Assembly (NCBI GenBank): GCA_003260075.1
Contig: QLIY01000234.1
Coordinates: 122,177-186,176, forward strand
Direction: 5' to 3'
Origin: Phallusia mammillata
Lineage: Eukaryota; Chordata; Ascidiacea; Phlebobranchia; Ascidiidae
Length of the DNA stretch: 64,000 bases
Shown: in pieces, positions 1 to 11,376 of the stretch
Layout of the letters: each line of letters starts with the position of its first letter
Position numbering within the stretch: position 1 is the first letter of the stretch
Program-made: the position numbers and the translations under genes
The notes under the pieces: model-generated
Databases searched by the model: none
Told to the model about the DNA's origin: nothing
What the model saw: the letters and a program-made list of their open reading frames with translations, nothing else

Positions 1-3000
1 AACAGGAACTTTGAGATGCAAAGTCTGTTCGGTCATATTGCTGGATAACACATGGACAGGCTGCCAGCCGAGTGCACGATGTGCTGAGCTTGTCAACTAC
101 TTGCTAGCTTTGAAACAGGATGTTACAGCCAAACAAAAACGCCGCCCCGGCTGACGTAACTCAAGTGACATGTCTATACTTTGCTATCTTAAATAGGATC
201 ACACAAAGGCGTTGTGACATTGTCGCAAGTCTATTGTTAGGCCAAATACATGTGCTGTTAGTGACAATATTAAACCACGATCCATTCAAGGTACAACAGG
301 AAGTTTACTTGACAATAAAGCAAACTTTTGCTTATTACACTAACGGTAAATCTTTTTCGAGCGATCACAAAAACGTTTTTAGGCTTACCTATTATTGCTA
401 ACAATATAAACTTGCAACGAAAATGATTTTTCCTCATAAACAAGATCACCCCTTTTTAAACATACTAGCCAAGCAAGATGCAAGCAAAAGCAGTTTAAAG
501 TTTCGCCACTTCATGTACTGCACAAAAGCTCACTCTGTTTGGTTCGTTTAATCTGTCGGATCGTCAACATGCGGTATCAGGCAGTTAACCACGTGGACGC
601 ACTGCAGTACTCTGTTTGCATTAACGCAGTGCAAACATAACCTAGTAAATGCCTCACTAACCATGTGTATTAACTGTTGCATCAACTTACTATGAAACAT
701 GGAGAAATGAATTTACAGTAGCAAGAGCTTCCTTTTTATTCAGTAGCAAAAAATTCCCTCTAATATCAGGCATTTTAATGTCAACGACCACTGAGTCAGT
801 CTCAGGAAGCGATAATAATAGCATTTGCTTCTTTATTTTTACTTCATATTTGGTTGACTGCACGAAGCTCGTTGGCGAACCAGCTACAAGCGTTTTAACC
901 TACAAAGTTAACATGTTCTGCAAACGAAATCACTGCAAACACCAGACATCATTAACTGCTTAGCTAACTGAAATAGTGCCTCGTTAGGCTACAGCGCGTT
1001 TAATCTATCCCTAGTCGTTACAACAAAGACAATAGCAAAGCTGATCGGGTTACAGAGAAGGCTTAAAACGGTAATTAGTCTGCTACAGCTCGCACAACCT
1101 TCTGCTGCTATCATCGTTAGGGTTGAGATCAACAAAATATGGTAATTGAGTGGGTTTTTGCGCGGTTGTTTGTTACAGTGAGGTTTAATCTAAAATCTGT
1201 TTCTGCTGTGGTAAACAATTTGTATTTCTTGTTATATTTTAACGTTTATCATAGTCAAAATCTATGGTCTATGTAAACTGTATGTGATTTAAATTTTCGG
1301 CACCCATAAAATATTTAACACACAAACAGGTAGTATAAACCGATATACAACGTACAAATTGTAATATAGACCGTTTTTCAGCTTAAATTCAACTTGTGTA
1401 TGAATAAGGGCACAAGGAGTAACTTTGTTAAAAGTTTACGAGATATAGCTGTAAGAAACCTATAATATCCGTTGAGAGATAAAGCGTAAAAAACGTGCGC
1501 GAAAAACAACTTGGCTGGAACCTTCTGTTTCAGATGACGTAATCATACTCTTGGTAAAAACAAAATTTCCAACTACTTGGCTAAGTCATGGCTCCCCCCC
1601 CCCAGCGTAAAAAACGTGCGCGAAAAACAACTTGGCTGGAACCTTCTGTTTGAGATGACGTAATCATACTCTTGGTAAAAACAAAATTTCCAACTATTCG
1701 GCTAAATCATGGCATAAAAACTTTCGTAAACACAGGGTCACAGCGTGTGTAGTCGAGCCAAATGAACCGCGTACTGCATAGAAAACCTCTGTTTAAATTG
1801 GCGTTAAACACAATATCTCAAACTCACAAAGGTAGGCCTGCTAAAATAAACAATTACAAAAAAACAAGTTTTTTCCTTTGTACTAAGAATACATGACCTA
1901 GCGCCACTTGAAAAATGAGTTATGTTCACTTTATTTCGGCCTGTGTAACACAATTGCGCTAAATTATTCGCCAAGCCGGAAATAGCTGCGCAACGTTGAC
2001 TTGAGACGTTATAAAGCATGAAATAGCACACTAATATGTAAGTGGTTCCGAAAAGCCAGTATTTCCAAAATGTTTTTGTTTACAATTTCCTTTTGCGGAA
2101 TAGCAGTTCACAAGCAATGATTTTCAGTGTCCTATTTAAATTAGCGATGACGCGTACAGCCTCGTGAAGCAAACAAGACGCGCCATGACTCCAAACCCGT
2201 GACATGGCAAAATTACCTCGAAAGCGGAAACAGTAGACAGATTCGACTGGGCGCTTAAATTAGAAATCTAATGAATTCATGCTTAACAATTGATAGATTT
2301 TTGAAGTTATAATTTAGCAAAGCATTTAAACGCATGGACAAAACCAGTGCAGATGGTTACAGATACGTCTTATTTCTCGTTCCAATCAAGTTCTAAACCA
2401 TGTGTTTTACACTAACACTTCCGCTTTATGAAACAACATAGTTTTAAATTAAAATTATTTCCTGCATAAGGCTATCACAAAACCAGTAAAGACAAAACTT
2501 ATCAGTCCACTGAATTGGGTAGTCGGGTGGCAGTTGCATAGAACACCGCCATATTTAGTAAAGCCGGACTACGAATACATGGCTTTGAATACAAAAGCGG
2601 TCGACTTTAACAAGCTTATACATACTACATTTGAAATAGTTTTCACGATAAATTCGCAATAACACATCAATAATGTTACCGCGTTCCGGCTGACTACCTA
2701 AAGCTAGTTAAAGAACTTTCTTTTTTCTGCGTAATTTTTATACAAATACCTTTTGTTGATAAAACAAATATTCCAATAATGTCGCCTCGACTTCAATAAT
2801 CCTGTTACTGTATAGAGAAACTTCCAGAACTTGGCTATCAGGCCAGTGCTGTCTAAACGTGGTGCTGGATTTGTGGGCGTTGCACTGCCAGTTTCGCTGT
2901 CGAGGTTCAGAAGAATGCGATGCTTCGCCAGACAGCGTGATTTTTCATTCCTGGCATATTTTCGAACGTCGTATGACTTACCAACACCAGGGCAGAAGTT

Positions 3001-5710
3001 CTGTAGTTGTTGGCTGCAGTTACTAGCAGTAACGGCCTAGTGTGCTCAATTCCAACTTTAAAACGGCGCCTATACAGCTAAAATTAGCAGCGTCTTAATG
3101 CTCTATGACTTACTAAACCTTCTGTGAAAACAACCCAACGCATCAGATTTTTTTTAGCGCTTCGCTTATGCCTGAACAAAGTTCGTTTCATACCAGCTTT
3201 TCACGTCTATGCGATGCCTACAGTTTTACGGCAGCAAAGTTAGCACATTGACCTGTTCTATTGAGATCTGCAAAGTTTGTTTTCTTATCGCCTTATCTAC
3301 GCCACGTAACAACAAACATACTGAAGTAGTCGCCTTTATGTCAGCCAAGTTACATATTCTTCAGCACAGCAAACTGACTAACACGATGCAGTATGCGAGT
3401 AAGGCAAACCTTGTAAGCATGCAGTTGCTATAAAAGTTTTCTTTAAGAAAGAAATCCTGCCTAAAACGTTGTGTATACCAAAATTTTACAATAAAAGTAG
3501 ATTTCAAAATATTTGTTTTTATGTAACTTTTGTATCTTACATAACCAAGCTTTCTGCACTAAACCTACTAGCTATGTGCCCTGCCTTGTTATGAAACAAC
3601 ATTCGTATTTAAGTGCATTTAAAATTGGTATTACTAACTGTTTTAAGTGAAATGAATGTACTGATTTTGGCCCTAAGCTCAACTGACTAACCAAGGCTTA
3701 CTTGTTTGCATTCCATAGTAAAGGCAACTGCTGAAAGATTAACAGCCCAAGTACTGAGTATTGGTTACAGTTCCAAATTACATTCTTCAGACTATCGCAA
3801 CCTGATGACATACAAGACCTTCTGCTAAACATAGCACGATGTTGAGGTGGTGAATCTTGCTTGTGTAGCCTGAATTCGCCTGAGGGCTTTGGATAGTTCC
3901 ACGTTTCTGTACCTAAATACATTTTCATTTGCTGATGAAACGCCTCGCTGACAGTAGAAATGTCACTGATTCAATAAATAGCACCTTAAAAGTTTAAGAA
4001 ATACCACAAACAGTAATATAACTTTACAGCAGCAGAAATTAGTTAAGGCAAGTACATAAATTCTGCCAACCAAACTCTTCTATAAATTAAAATAAAATAG
4101 TTATCAATGTTTTTAAAGAGTTAATCATCTAAATAGAAGTATATATTTAAAAAAGAACAAAACTTTAACTAGCTGAACTTTTGGTTATATTAAATTACAA
4201 GATTTTAGGAAATATTAAAAATTCTATATTTTTAAACAACTTTACAACAAATGAACTCAGCTGCAGCTTAAAGCTGAATTCAGTTGGTTTATAATTTGGT
4301 ACAATTTTATGTCTATTTAAAAACATTTGAATAATCTTTGATAATAACAAAAGTAATATAGGCTGGAATATACATCTGGCTGCAAAAACCAATCCTTTAA
4401 AAACACCTCAAATATTTAGTAATGGTCAAGTATACTTTGCTTCATTTAACTGTTAGAAAACTGGCTTATACACCGTAGCTTTGGATTGGTATGAAGCACA
4501 ACAAAAACACCACATCAAAACTTACAATATCACTGTAAAAAAATCAGAACTGAAGAAAGGGCAGTAACAAATAATTGAAATATGTAAGTGTTTGCCTGTC
4601 TCATAGAATAAGTTTACTTGTTTTGTTCTAAAATATTAATTAATTTCAGTTTGTTTTTCATACACTGAAATATTAAAGTATGTTGTATCATAAACAACTG
4701 GTCATTAATAATATATATATTAGCCTTACATTAGTCATGTCACCACCAATCAGGATTGTTGTATTTTTGTGCTGAAACCACAGGAATAAAAAGGTTAAAA
4801 TATATAAATACGACACTGAAAAGGATAGTTTCCATTACCAACTTCAACTGTAGTTTGTGCACCACATTTTAGCAAGTTTTCTGGCACACAACAACAGTTT
4901 ATACGACTATGTTTTATTTGACAACTCTTTAATAACATCACAAGCAAAACGAATGTCTTTCCTCCAAAACAAAGGTCCATGTGTAAAGCATTCAACCGTT
5001 ACCTGATTACTATTTTCAACACAGTCTGTCTTAGCAACTAATTGGCTACACGGAATTCAGCGTCAGGAATTCAGTGCCTTAAAGGCAAAACACGTGGTAA
5101 AACCCTACGAAGCTAAAAACCACTTCACGTAGCCTAAATAGCTGTCAGAAACAAGCCTGTCACCGAAGTTTAAACCGTGCTTTGGCAATAAATTTCTTAA
5201 AACTATTAGCGACATTTGAAACTACGGCTCGTACTGCCTCGTTGGACAAACAAGAACGTCACAAAGCTATTCGCTGACAAACAAAAAACCGCACACGTCT
5301 GGCACTGGCGCCATTCCGCAACACGGCCTTCTAGCGCTTTTGGCGTGTAAAATTCCAAGAAACCGATTTCTTTTTAAGCACACAACAACAGCACTGCTCA
5401 GCGTTAACCAAACAAACCGGAAATGAGCATTTCCTAGATATTTTGCACAACACAGCAAACTGCTAGCTTAGTTTCGTGTAAAAACGCTAATTTTAAGAAA
5501 TACTATTACAAAATTTTATGACGCTGCTGCTTGGAAATGTGTTTTTTATTAACTCTTTCAACAAAAGATAACTTGGCATAAATTGTGCAGCCATGCGCGA
5601 AACCACGTGACAAATCATGCCTTTATTAATGCGGGGAATCACCCAAACCGATCTCTTGGAAGAAAATGACTTTTTGACTGCAAGCATTTTACTTTTGCAA
5701 CCTATTTCTG
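1..5710. other. Non-coding stretch, no recognised gene
   Basis: AT-rich sequence with only short open frames that have no recognisable domain, composition bias or splice context. It contains one poly-C junction with duplicated flanks near 1.6 kb. The last part presumably holds the promoter and 5' UTR of the FAM185A-like gene, but no core promoter element is convincing. Confidence 0.6.
1594..1603. other. 10-C gap tract, duplicated flanks
   Basis: Copy from 1483 up to the tract is repeated from 1604 to about 1714 with a few substitutions. Confidence 0.85.
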
Positions 5711-7870
5711 ATGTCTAGAGCAGCATCTCTTCTTCAAAAATCGTTTCCTCTCTTTACGGTAAAGTTGTTGCGACGATCGATCTCTACAACAACAAAGCGA
5801 ATAGCAGCAAAAGCACAAAAATGGGAATTAAAAGTTCAACCTTTTTGGTTTCTTAACATTCTCGTGGAAAGATGCAATATCAACGTTCTTCCATTTGACC
5901 CCGTTGAAAACCCTAATGCTGACCGACTAACCTTTAATTTAAATGCCAAGACAGGTAAATAACGTTATTAAATGTAAAACTTACAATAACTTCCTAATAC
6001 CCTTTTTGCAGACTTCAATGAAGACGACTTCCATTTGGAGTGCAATGAACATGAAAAATTGATCAAATTTAGTCAGAAAGCAACAGATTTAAACTATGTA
6101 ACAAATCTGATCGTAAAAACACCTCCTGGATTTAGTAAGTAACTGCATCCATGCAGCTTTTATAACAGCACATTTAACTAACACATTTTGTACATGAAGA
6201 CTTGGACATCAATTCAAATGGACGCTCAGATGTTTATGTCTCGGCTTTGGAATGTGATGTCCTCACTGTGAAAGCAAAAACTGGGAATATAACACTGAAT
6301 CATATCAAGGTAAGTTTCTGATTAGTCCCGCAACATACCGACTGGTTATGTTCAAGCGTTTACACATTTGGTACGGAACAAAGCAGTGTCATTTGTTGTG
6401 TATTTAAGCACGAAGGTTATGCCCATGGTGTATTCGGGATCAATTTATTTCTTTTATCAGGAATAAAGGTTGCACATTACATAAGGTCAATAGGATTTTT
6501 GGACTTATTGCCAAATTTTAAAACATAAAAACTCTTTGCTCTGTACAGATACTAAAGTTTAAATTTAAATAAATCATTTGTCTTATTGTAGGGAACACAA
6601 ATTACTGCTGAAACAGGCTTGGGTGACATTCAATCAAACAAACTTCTGCAAGGAAACTTAGCCCTTCAAACTGAAAAAGGGGAAATCAGTTTAAAGCAAA
6701 TTCAATCTTGCAGTGCTGAAATTAGCAACAGATGTGGATCGCTTATAGTTCAGGATGTGTACACTGATCAATTATCTGCTAATTGTGATGATGGGAGTAT
6801 TCAGTAAGTCATATTAATTATTGTGTATGGTGTCTCACTTCAGTACACCTTCAAACCTCTGGTCAAGATTATTTACCTCCACATAAACAATGGTTTACTG
6901 ATAAAAAAGCATTGTGTTTGTGCATTCTCACAACCAGGGCGCAAAAGAAATGACTATCCCTCAGAAAACTGGTATTTTTGATCTCATAACTAGGTGTATT
7001 AAACTTTCTTGTAATAAGTAACAGTATTATTAGCCCCTCAAAATTTTGTTCTGGCATTGTATATTGCTTAAACTATATGTTGCCAAACAATTATTTCTTT
7101 ATTGCTTTAAGTAAAATCATTTCAGGTTTAAAAGTTTGCATGGTGACTGTTATGTTAAAGCGGAAGGCAGTATTGATATTGGAACTGCTGAAGGAAGTTT
7201 GGATGCTGTTTCAACTTCAGGAAATATTGATGTGCATATCGCTGACCACCAGAATGTGAAACTAAACTGCCTGAAAGGTACATTTATTGCAAATAATCTG
7301 TGTAGCTAAAAAGTGTGATTGTTTGTCTTGTCATATTTCTGCAGGTGATATTGCATTGTCAGTTGCGCCAGGACTAAACGCAACACTTCAACTTAAAGGA
7401 AATAGTGTTGATGTTGAATGCGATGCAAATAACAAAGAAAAAGATGAATCTCAAACATTTAAAGGTACAGATAGTACTCTTTTGCTTGAAACAAAGTGAA
7501 CCCCCCCCCCCAAAGATGAATCTCAAACATTTAAAGGTACAGATAGTACTCTTTTGCTTTGTAACACAAATACAAAGTTAATAAAAAGACCACAAACAGA
7601 ATCTTAGCATATTACATTAGGGTGATTTTACGCAAGCTGAAATAATAATCAAACAAACAATCATATATGACCTTAGCATTGCTTGATATAGACTGTGATC
7701 ACTGAGCTAAATTGGCTTCATATGTTAAGAGATTAAATTTGCTAACATTTATGACAGGAGATTTAGGACATGGAGGATCAATAATCGAAGCAAATGCCAC
7801 CAAGGGAAACATCACAATGAAAACGTCATCTTGGATGAATAGGATAGTGAAGTTCAGGACAAAGACCTGA
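5711..7870 (+). CDS. FAM185A: FAM185A-like protein (adhesin-like beta-helix, DUF4097 type)
   Basis: Seven exons join in frame: 5711-5954, 6012-6134, 6200-6309, 6592-6803, 7126-7277, 7345-7464 and 7758-7870, giving 357 residues (human FAM185A is about 390). All introns are GT-AG. The N-terminus (MSRAASLLQKS, then basic residues and RRSIS) looks like a mitochondrial presequence. The rest is a run of short beta-rich repeats with alternating Gly/Asn turns (TGNITLNH, AEGSIDIGTAEGSLDAVSTSG), as in DUF4097 proteins. The function of the family is not established. The 3' end of exon 6 is repeated after a poly-C tract at 7501-7511; that second copy is an assembly duplicate, not an extra exon. The stop codon lies 18 bp from the LAMTOR5 stop on the other strand. 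The family call rests on overall resemblance and length, without a search. Confidence 0.75.
7501..7511. other. 11-C gap tract, duplicated flanks
   Basis: The sequence from 7440, including the 3' end of FAM185A exon 6, restarts at 7512. Confidence 0.85.
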
Positions 7871-7888
7871 TTTGATCTCGCACAACAA

Positions 7889-8696
7889 TCAGTTCCTTTC
7901 TTCCTTTAATATTCCAGTGCATATATTGTCAGTTAACTTCACCATTAAAGTTGATTTGTTGCCGGATTTATTTCCTGATGTCTCCAGAACAATAACTGGG
8001 GAGTCCTGTCAAAAACACAAGCATATAAAATGTGGTGGTTACTTTTTACTTCAGGACTATAGTTAAATTACACAGCTCAAACTGAAAACTGTTATGTGTC
8101 ACGAACAGGAATAGTTTGTGCAAAATTCACAATTATGCACTTTGGCATGGTTTATATAAGTTCGTCTACATAGCTTACACATGCTGTTCCACTTTTAATG
8201 ATTTGAATTATTCCCTTTCAAATGTAAATCTAACAGCATTGGTAAAGCTACTAAAAGTGAAGAAATAAATATGTTCAAGTAAGATTACTTAGTTTTTTTA
8301 ATAGACAACAGGATTGACTATACAACAACATCAGTTAAAAACATGTACAGGATATATGGTATGTGAAATTTATGACACAATTTTTTTTTTAACCAATTAA
8401 ATATATTTTTTTAATTGACATTAGGATTGCTTATACAAGACATCAGTTGAAAATATATGCAGGATATACCACAAATTTATTACGCAAACATTTTGAAAGC
8501 AACACAAAATGAAGAAAACCTGAGAAGGCCATTGCTTGTTAGGTTCATCACACAATGCGGCGATGGGTCCAGCAAGAGATTGTGAAACATTGCCTCTCGA
8601 TCCAATGCAAAGACCAGTTTGATCCGTACAAATCACCCCCTTCACATCTGGGATGTTCATCGTCTCGTCAAGTTTGAGTTCAAGATCGCTTTCCAT
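7889..8696 (-). CDS. LAMTOR5: LAMTOR5 / HBXIP, Ragulator complex subunit
   Basis: Two exons on the minus strand, 8696-8520 and 8005-7889, join in phase 0 to give 97 residues (human 91). Exon 1 reads MESDLELKLDETMNIPDVKG, then VICTDQTGL and GSRGNVS, matching the roadblock-fold start of LAMTOR5 (LEQHLEDTM.NP, GVLCTD..GL, GCRG). Exon 2 gives PVIVLETSGNK followed by TLMVKLTDNICTGI, the family's C-terminal strand pair. LAMTOR5 is part of the Ragulator scaffold that holds Rag GTPases on lysosomes for mTORC1 signalling. The gene lies tail-to-tail with FAM185A, and their 3' UTRs must overlap. UXT lies 513 bp upstream on the same strand. The donor (CAG/GTTTTC) is weak, but the joined frame and homology support it. 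Confidence 0.85.
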
Positions 8697-9209
8697 TGTA
8701 TTAAGCAGACAATATTATTTCAACTGAGCAATTTACTATATTAGCTTTACCTAAAATCTGAAAAAAATGTAAGGCACATTAGGGAAATATCCCAAACCAA
8801 CCCATTTTGGTAAGAGGGTAATCAAGCAGCAACAGACCTCAAAAAATTACCACTGTTAGACATTGAATTTAAGTATTTGAAACAACTTTGAAAAAAGGAT
8901 ACAGAGAAAGGTTGTCAATAGGATGATATTTTAAAATTGATTGAACTTTTATTTTGAGCAAAACTAAAACAATAAGAAAACGAGATTTCAACAAAGCATT
9001 TCGTCAATTGATTGCAGATAGCTTGCAACATGAACACTTAGGAAAAGTCAGCAATAAGCGGTTAGCCAATGCAGATATGACATAACATGTCATAATTTTG
9101 ACTTGGGTCAGGGATATGCACTCTCCAGCATTTTGTAACAGCCGACCATTCCACTCGTTGAAGGTCACATTCCCAAACCTAACAACTTCTGAAGCACCAA
9201 TGACATAAC

Positions 9210-10467
9210 TTATGATGCTGGAACTCCTTGCAGCTCTTTTAATCCTTCCAAAACCATCCGAATATTTGCTCTGACCAAGGTCATGCTCTTGGTAAGTACA
9301 TCTACTTTGTCATTCAATCGTTTGTTCTTCTGTTCAATAAATTTAAGAGCTTCTTTTGGAGTAAATTCAACAAAAAATCCATAGCCAACTGCTATGCATA
9401 TCATGCTGGTGTCTGGTCTAAAAATAAAATAACTGCCGAAGTTGCAAAAAATACTGTATTACAAATACACATGTTCACAACCAAACCAGTTTTACATGAA
9501 ATTACAGTAATACACATTTTTTTACCTGCCATGTAACCAAATTGTTTTTACTGTTTACTGTGGTAGCACTTGTAAAATCCCATATTTAACTTTTTGTGAG
9601 TAAATAATGTCTTATTTTGTTACTGTTAGGTAACTAGTGTCTTCCGTTTAAAGTCCCCAACTTAAAATATAAGCAAACAATTTGATTGCCAAGACCTATT
9701 ATGCAGGGAGTCGAACCGGAACTGAACCCGAACCCACAAACCGGTTTGAGCGGTTAATTTCTTTAAACCCGAACCGTTAATTACGATTTTCTGAAAACCT
9801 GAACCGGTGTTGAACCCCATATTTTGTTTGGTGTTGGACCCGAACCGGAACCGAACCATTAAAAAATGCAGTCCGTTTTATATTTTGCGATTTTTTTTCA
9901 AAACAGCGCACTGAAAAATATGCGACATAAGTCTTACAGGGCGTGTCAAAAATAACAGGGCACGGGCTAATTTATTTTGGAGTTTGATAAGGCCAGGAAC
10001 CTGAACCCATATGACAAGCGGTTCAACTCCCTGCTATTATGCATTCAAAATATGTTCTGCCCACTTAGGACACAAAAACAAAATGTAACCGTTAAAAAAG
10101 ACAATCGATTGCAACCACATATGGTTTAATTATTTACTCACACAACAGCTTGTGCGTAGAAGTTGTTTCCAAGGTCAACTTGAGTTTTTAGCGGTCCAGT
10201 ATGATCAATAAGCTGTCGTTCAATTATGGTTTGCAGTTGCAGATATTGGGCGATTTCTTCATAACACTTGTCTCTTTGCTGTGTGAGATTGCTGCCAAAA
10301 TGATTATTGGTAATGGAACATGAGATACATAAGCCCTTTGAGGTAAATTTGATGCATTTTATGTTCCAAAATATTTAACTCAAAATATACACTTACGCAA
10401 GGTCTCCACGCAATCTTTCGTTGAGGAATTGTTCGTATTTCACAACTTTTTTCGGCACTTCACTCAT
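9210..10467 (-). CDS. UXT: UXT prefoldin-like chaperone subunit
   Basis: Three minus-strand exons, 10467-10397, 10291-10142 and 9417-9210, close in frame to 142 residues (human 157). Conserved stretches include KYEQFLNERLRGDL, RDKCYEEIAQYLQLQ, QVDLGNNFYAQ, PDTSMICIAVGYGFFVEFT, EALKFIEQK and MVLEGLKELQG. This is the alpha-prefoldin plan: coiled coil, beta hairpin, coiled coil. UXT belongs to the R2TP/prefoldin-like (URI) complex and acts as a transcriptional cofactor in vertebrates. Intron 2 carries a hAT-type element at 9704-10033. The start codon is 561 bp from the HS6ST first exon on the opposite strand, so a shared divergent promoter region is possible. Confidence 0.93.
9704..10033. mobile_element. 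Non-autonomous hAT-like element in UXT intron 2
   Basis: Terminal inverted repeats begin CAGGGAGTCGAACCGG on the left and CAGGGAGTTGAACCGCTT when the right end is read from the other strand. Both sides carry the same 8-bp target duplication, CTATTATG (9696-9703 and 10034-10041). CAG ends with an 8-bp duplication are diagnostic of the hAT superfamily. The 330-bp interior is rich in GAACCG motifs and has no transposase frame. Confidence 0.88.
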
Positions 10468-11027
10468 TTCTTTTCCTTTTATTTACAACTCAATTCGCGA
10501 AACACAATGACACAAAAGTTATTATGTGATTTCAGTTATTTTTATAAGTTTACCAGAAATTATTAGGTACCAATTCAATAAAGTAAAACAAAACAATTAT
10601 TAACAAATCTAAAAAAGCTCATAAAAAGGTAAAATAAACGCATGAACAATTTCTTGAAAAATGTAACAAAAACTAATAATGTATTATTATATATTTTTGT
10701 TGTAAAAAAACTACCTCAAATCTTAAAGTAAGAATTAATTTGGTATGGTACCTGTGTATTTTTTTAATTCTGTCTCCATTTGACCATTGACAATGCGTGT
10801 TGTTGAGTTGAGTTAATAAGTAAAGTTTTGTGGATGGAGAAAATAAACAAGAATAATAAAACCAGTATTATTTATTCGATCAAGTTTGTACTACGTTAAA
10901 TGAAACGTAAAATTTAACGTTGTTTAATGCCAGTGGGTAAACCCAAAAACACTAAAAACAAAGTGACTTGTTTAGGTTAAACAGCGAACAATATAGAAAT
11001 TGAAAATGTGTTTTAGAAAATGTTAAC

Positions 11028-11376
11028 ATGGACGCCGCTGTTACCCCAGTTCATAAATCCAAGATAAAATGCGAAAGAAGAACGTTTTTGTTTGTTTGCT
11101 GTGTTACAATTGGAACATTGTTAATGTTCGCTTATTATGAGAGCATAACTCCGTCAACGAGAGACAAATTACACTTCAAACCTCAGTTTAACATTACCGG
11201 GACAGATGTAATGGTATTTCTGCATATACAAAAGACTGGGGGATCAACTTTTGGTAGACACCTTGTACATGATCTTAATATAGAATGTACGAAAAATCGC
11301 AAAACAAGAAAGTCATACCACTGTTTTCGACCCAATTCAATGGACCCGTCATGGCTTTTTAGTAGATTTACTAGTG
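11028..11376 (+). CDS. HS6ST: HS6ST first exon A
   Basis: Encodes residues 1-116 plus one base of the next codon, with donor G/GTAAGT. Membrane anchor at about residues 20-38, then the STFGRHLV loop, an N-rich linker (TKNRKTRKSYHCF) and WLFSRF. It shares most of its sequence with exon B, 435 bp downstream. The two differ in the cytosolic tail and the linker, which is too much difference for two alleles. Confidence 0.85.

Noticed and set aside
8696-9210. UXT-LAMTOR5 operon of the trans-spliced ascidian type
   Set aside because: Same strand and order, but a 513-bp gap between coding regions is far longer than usual for such operons, and no trans-splice evidence is visible.
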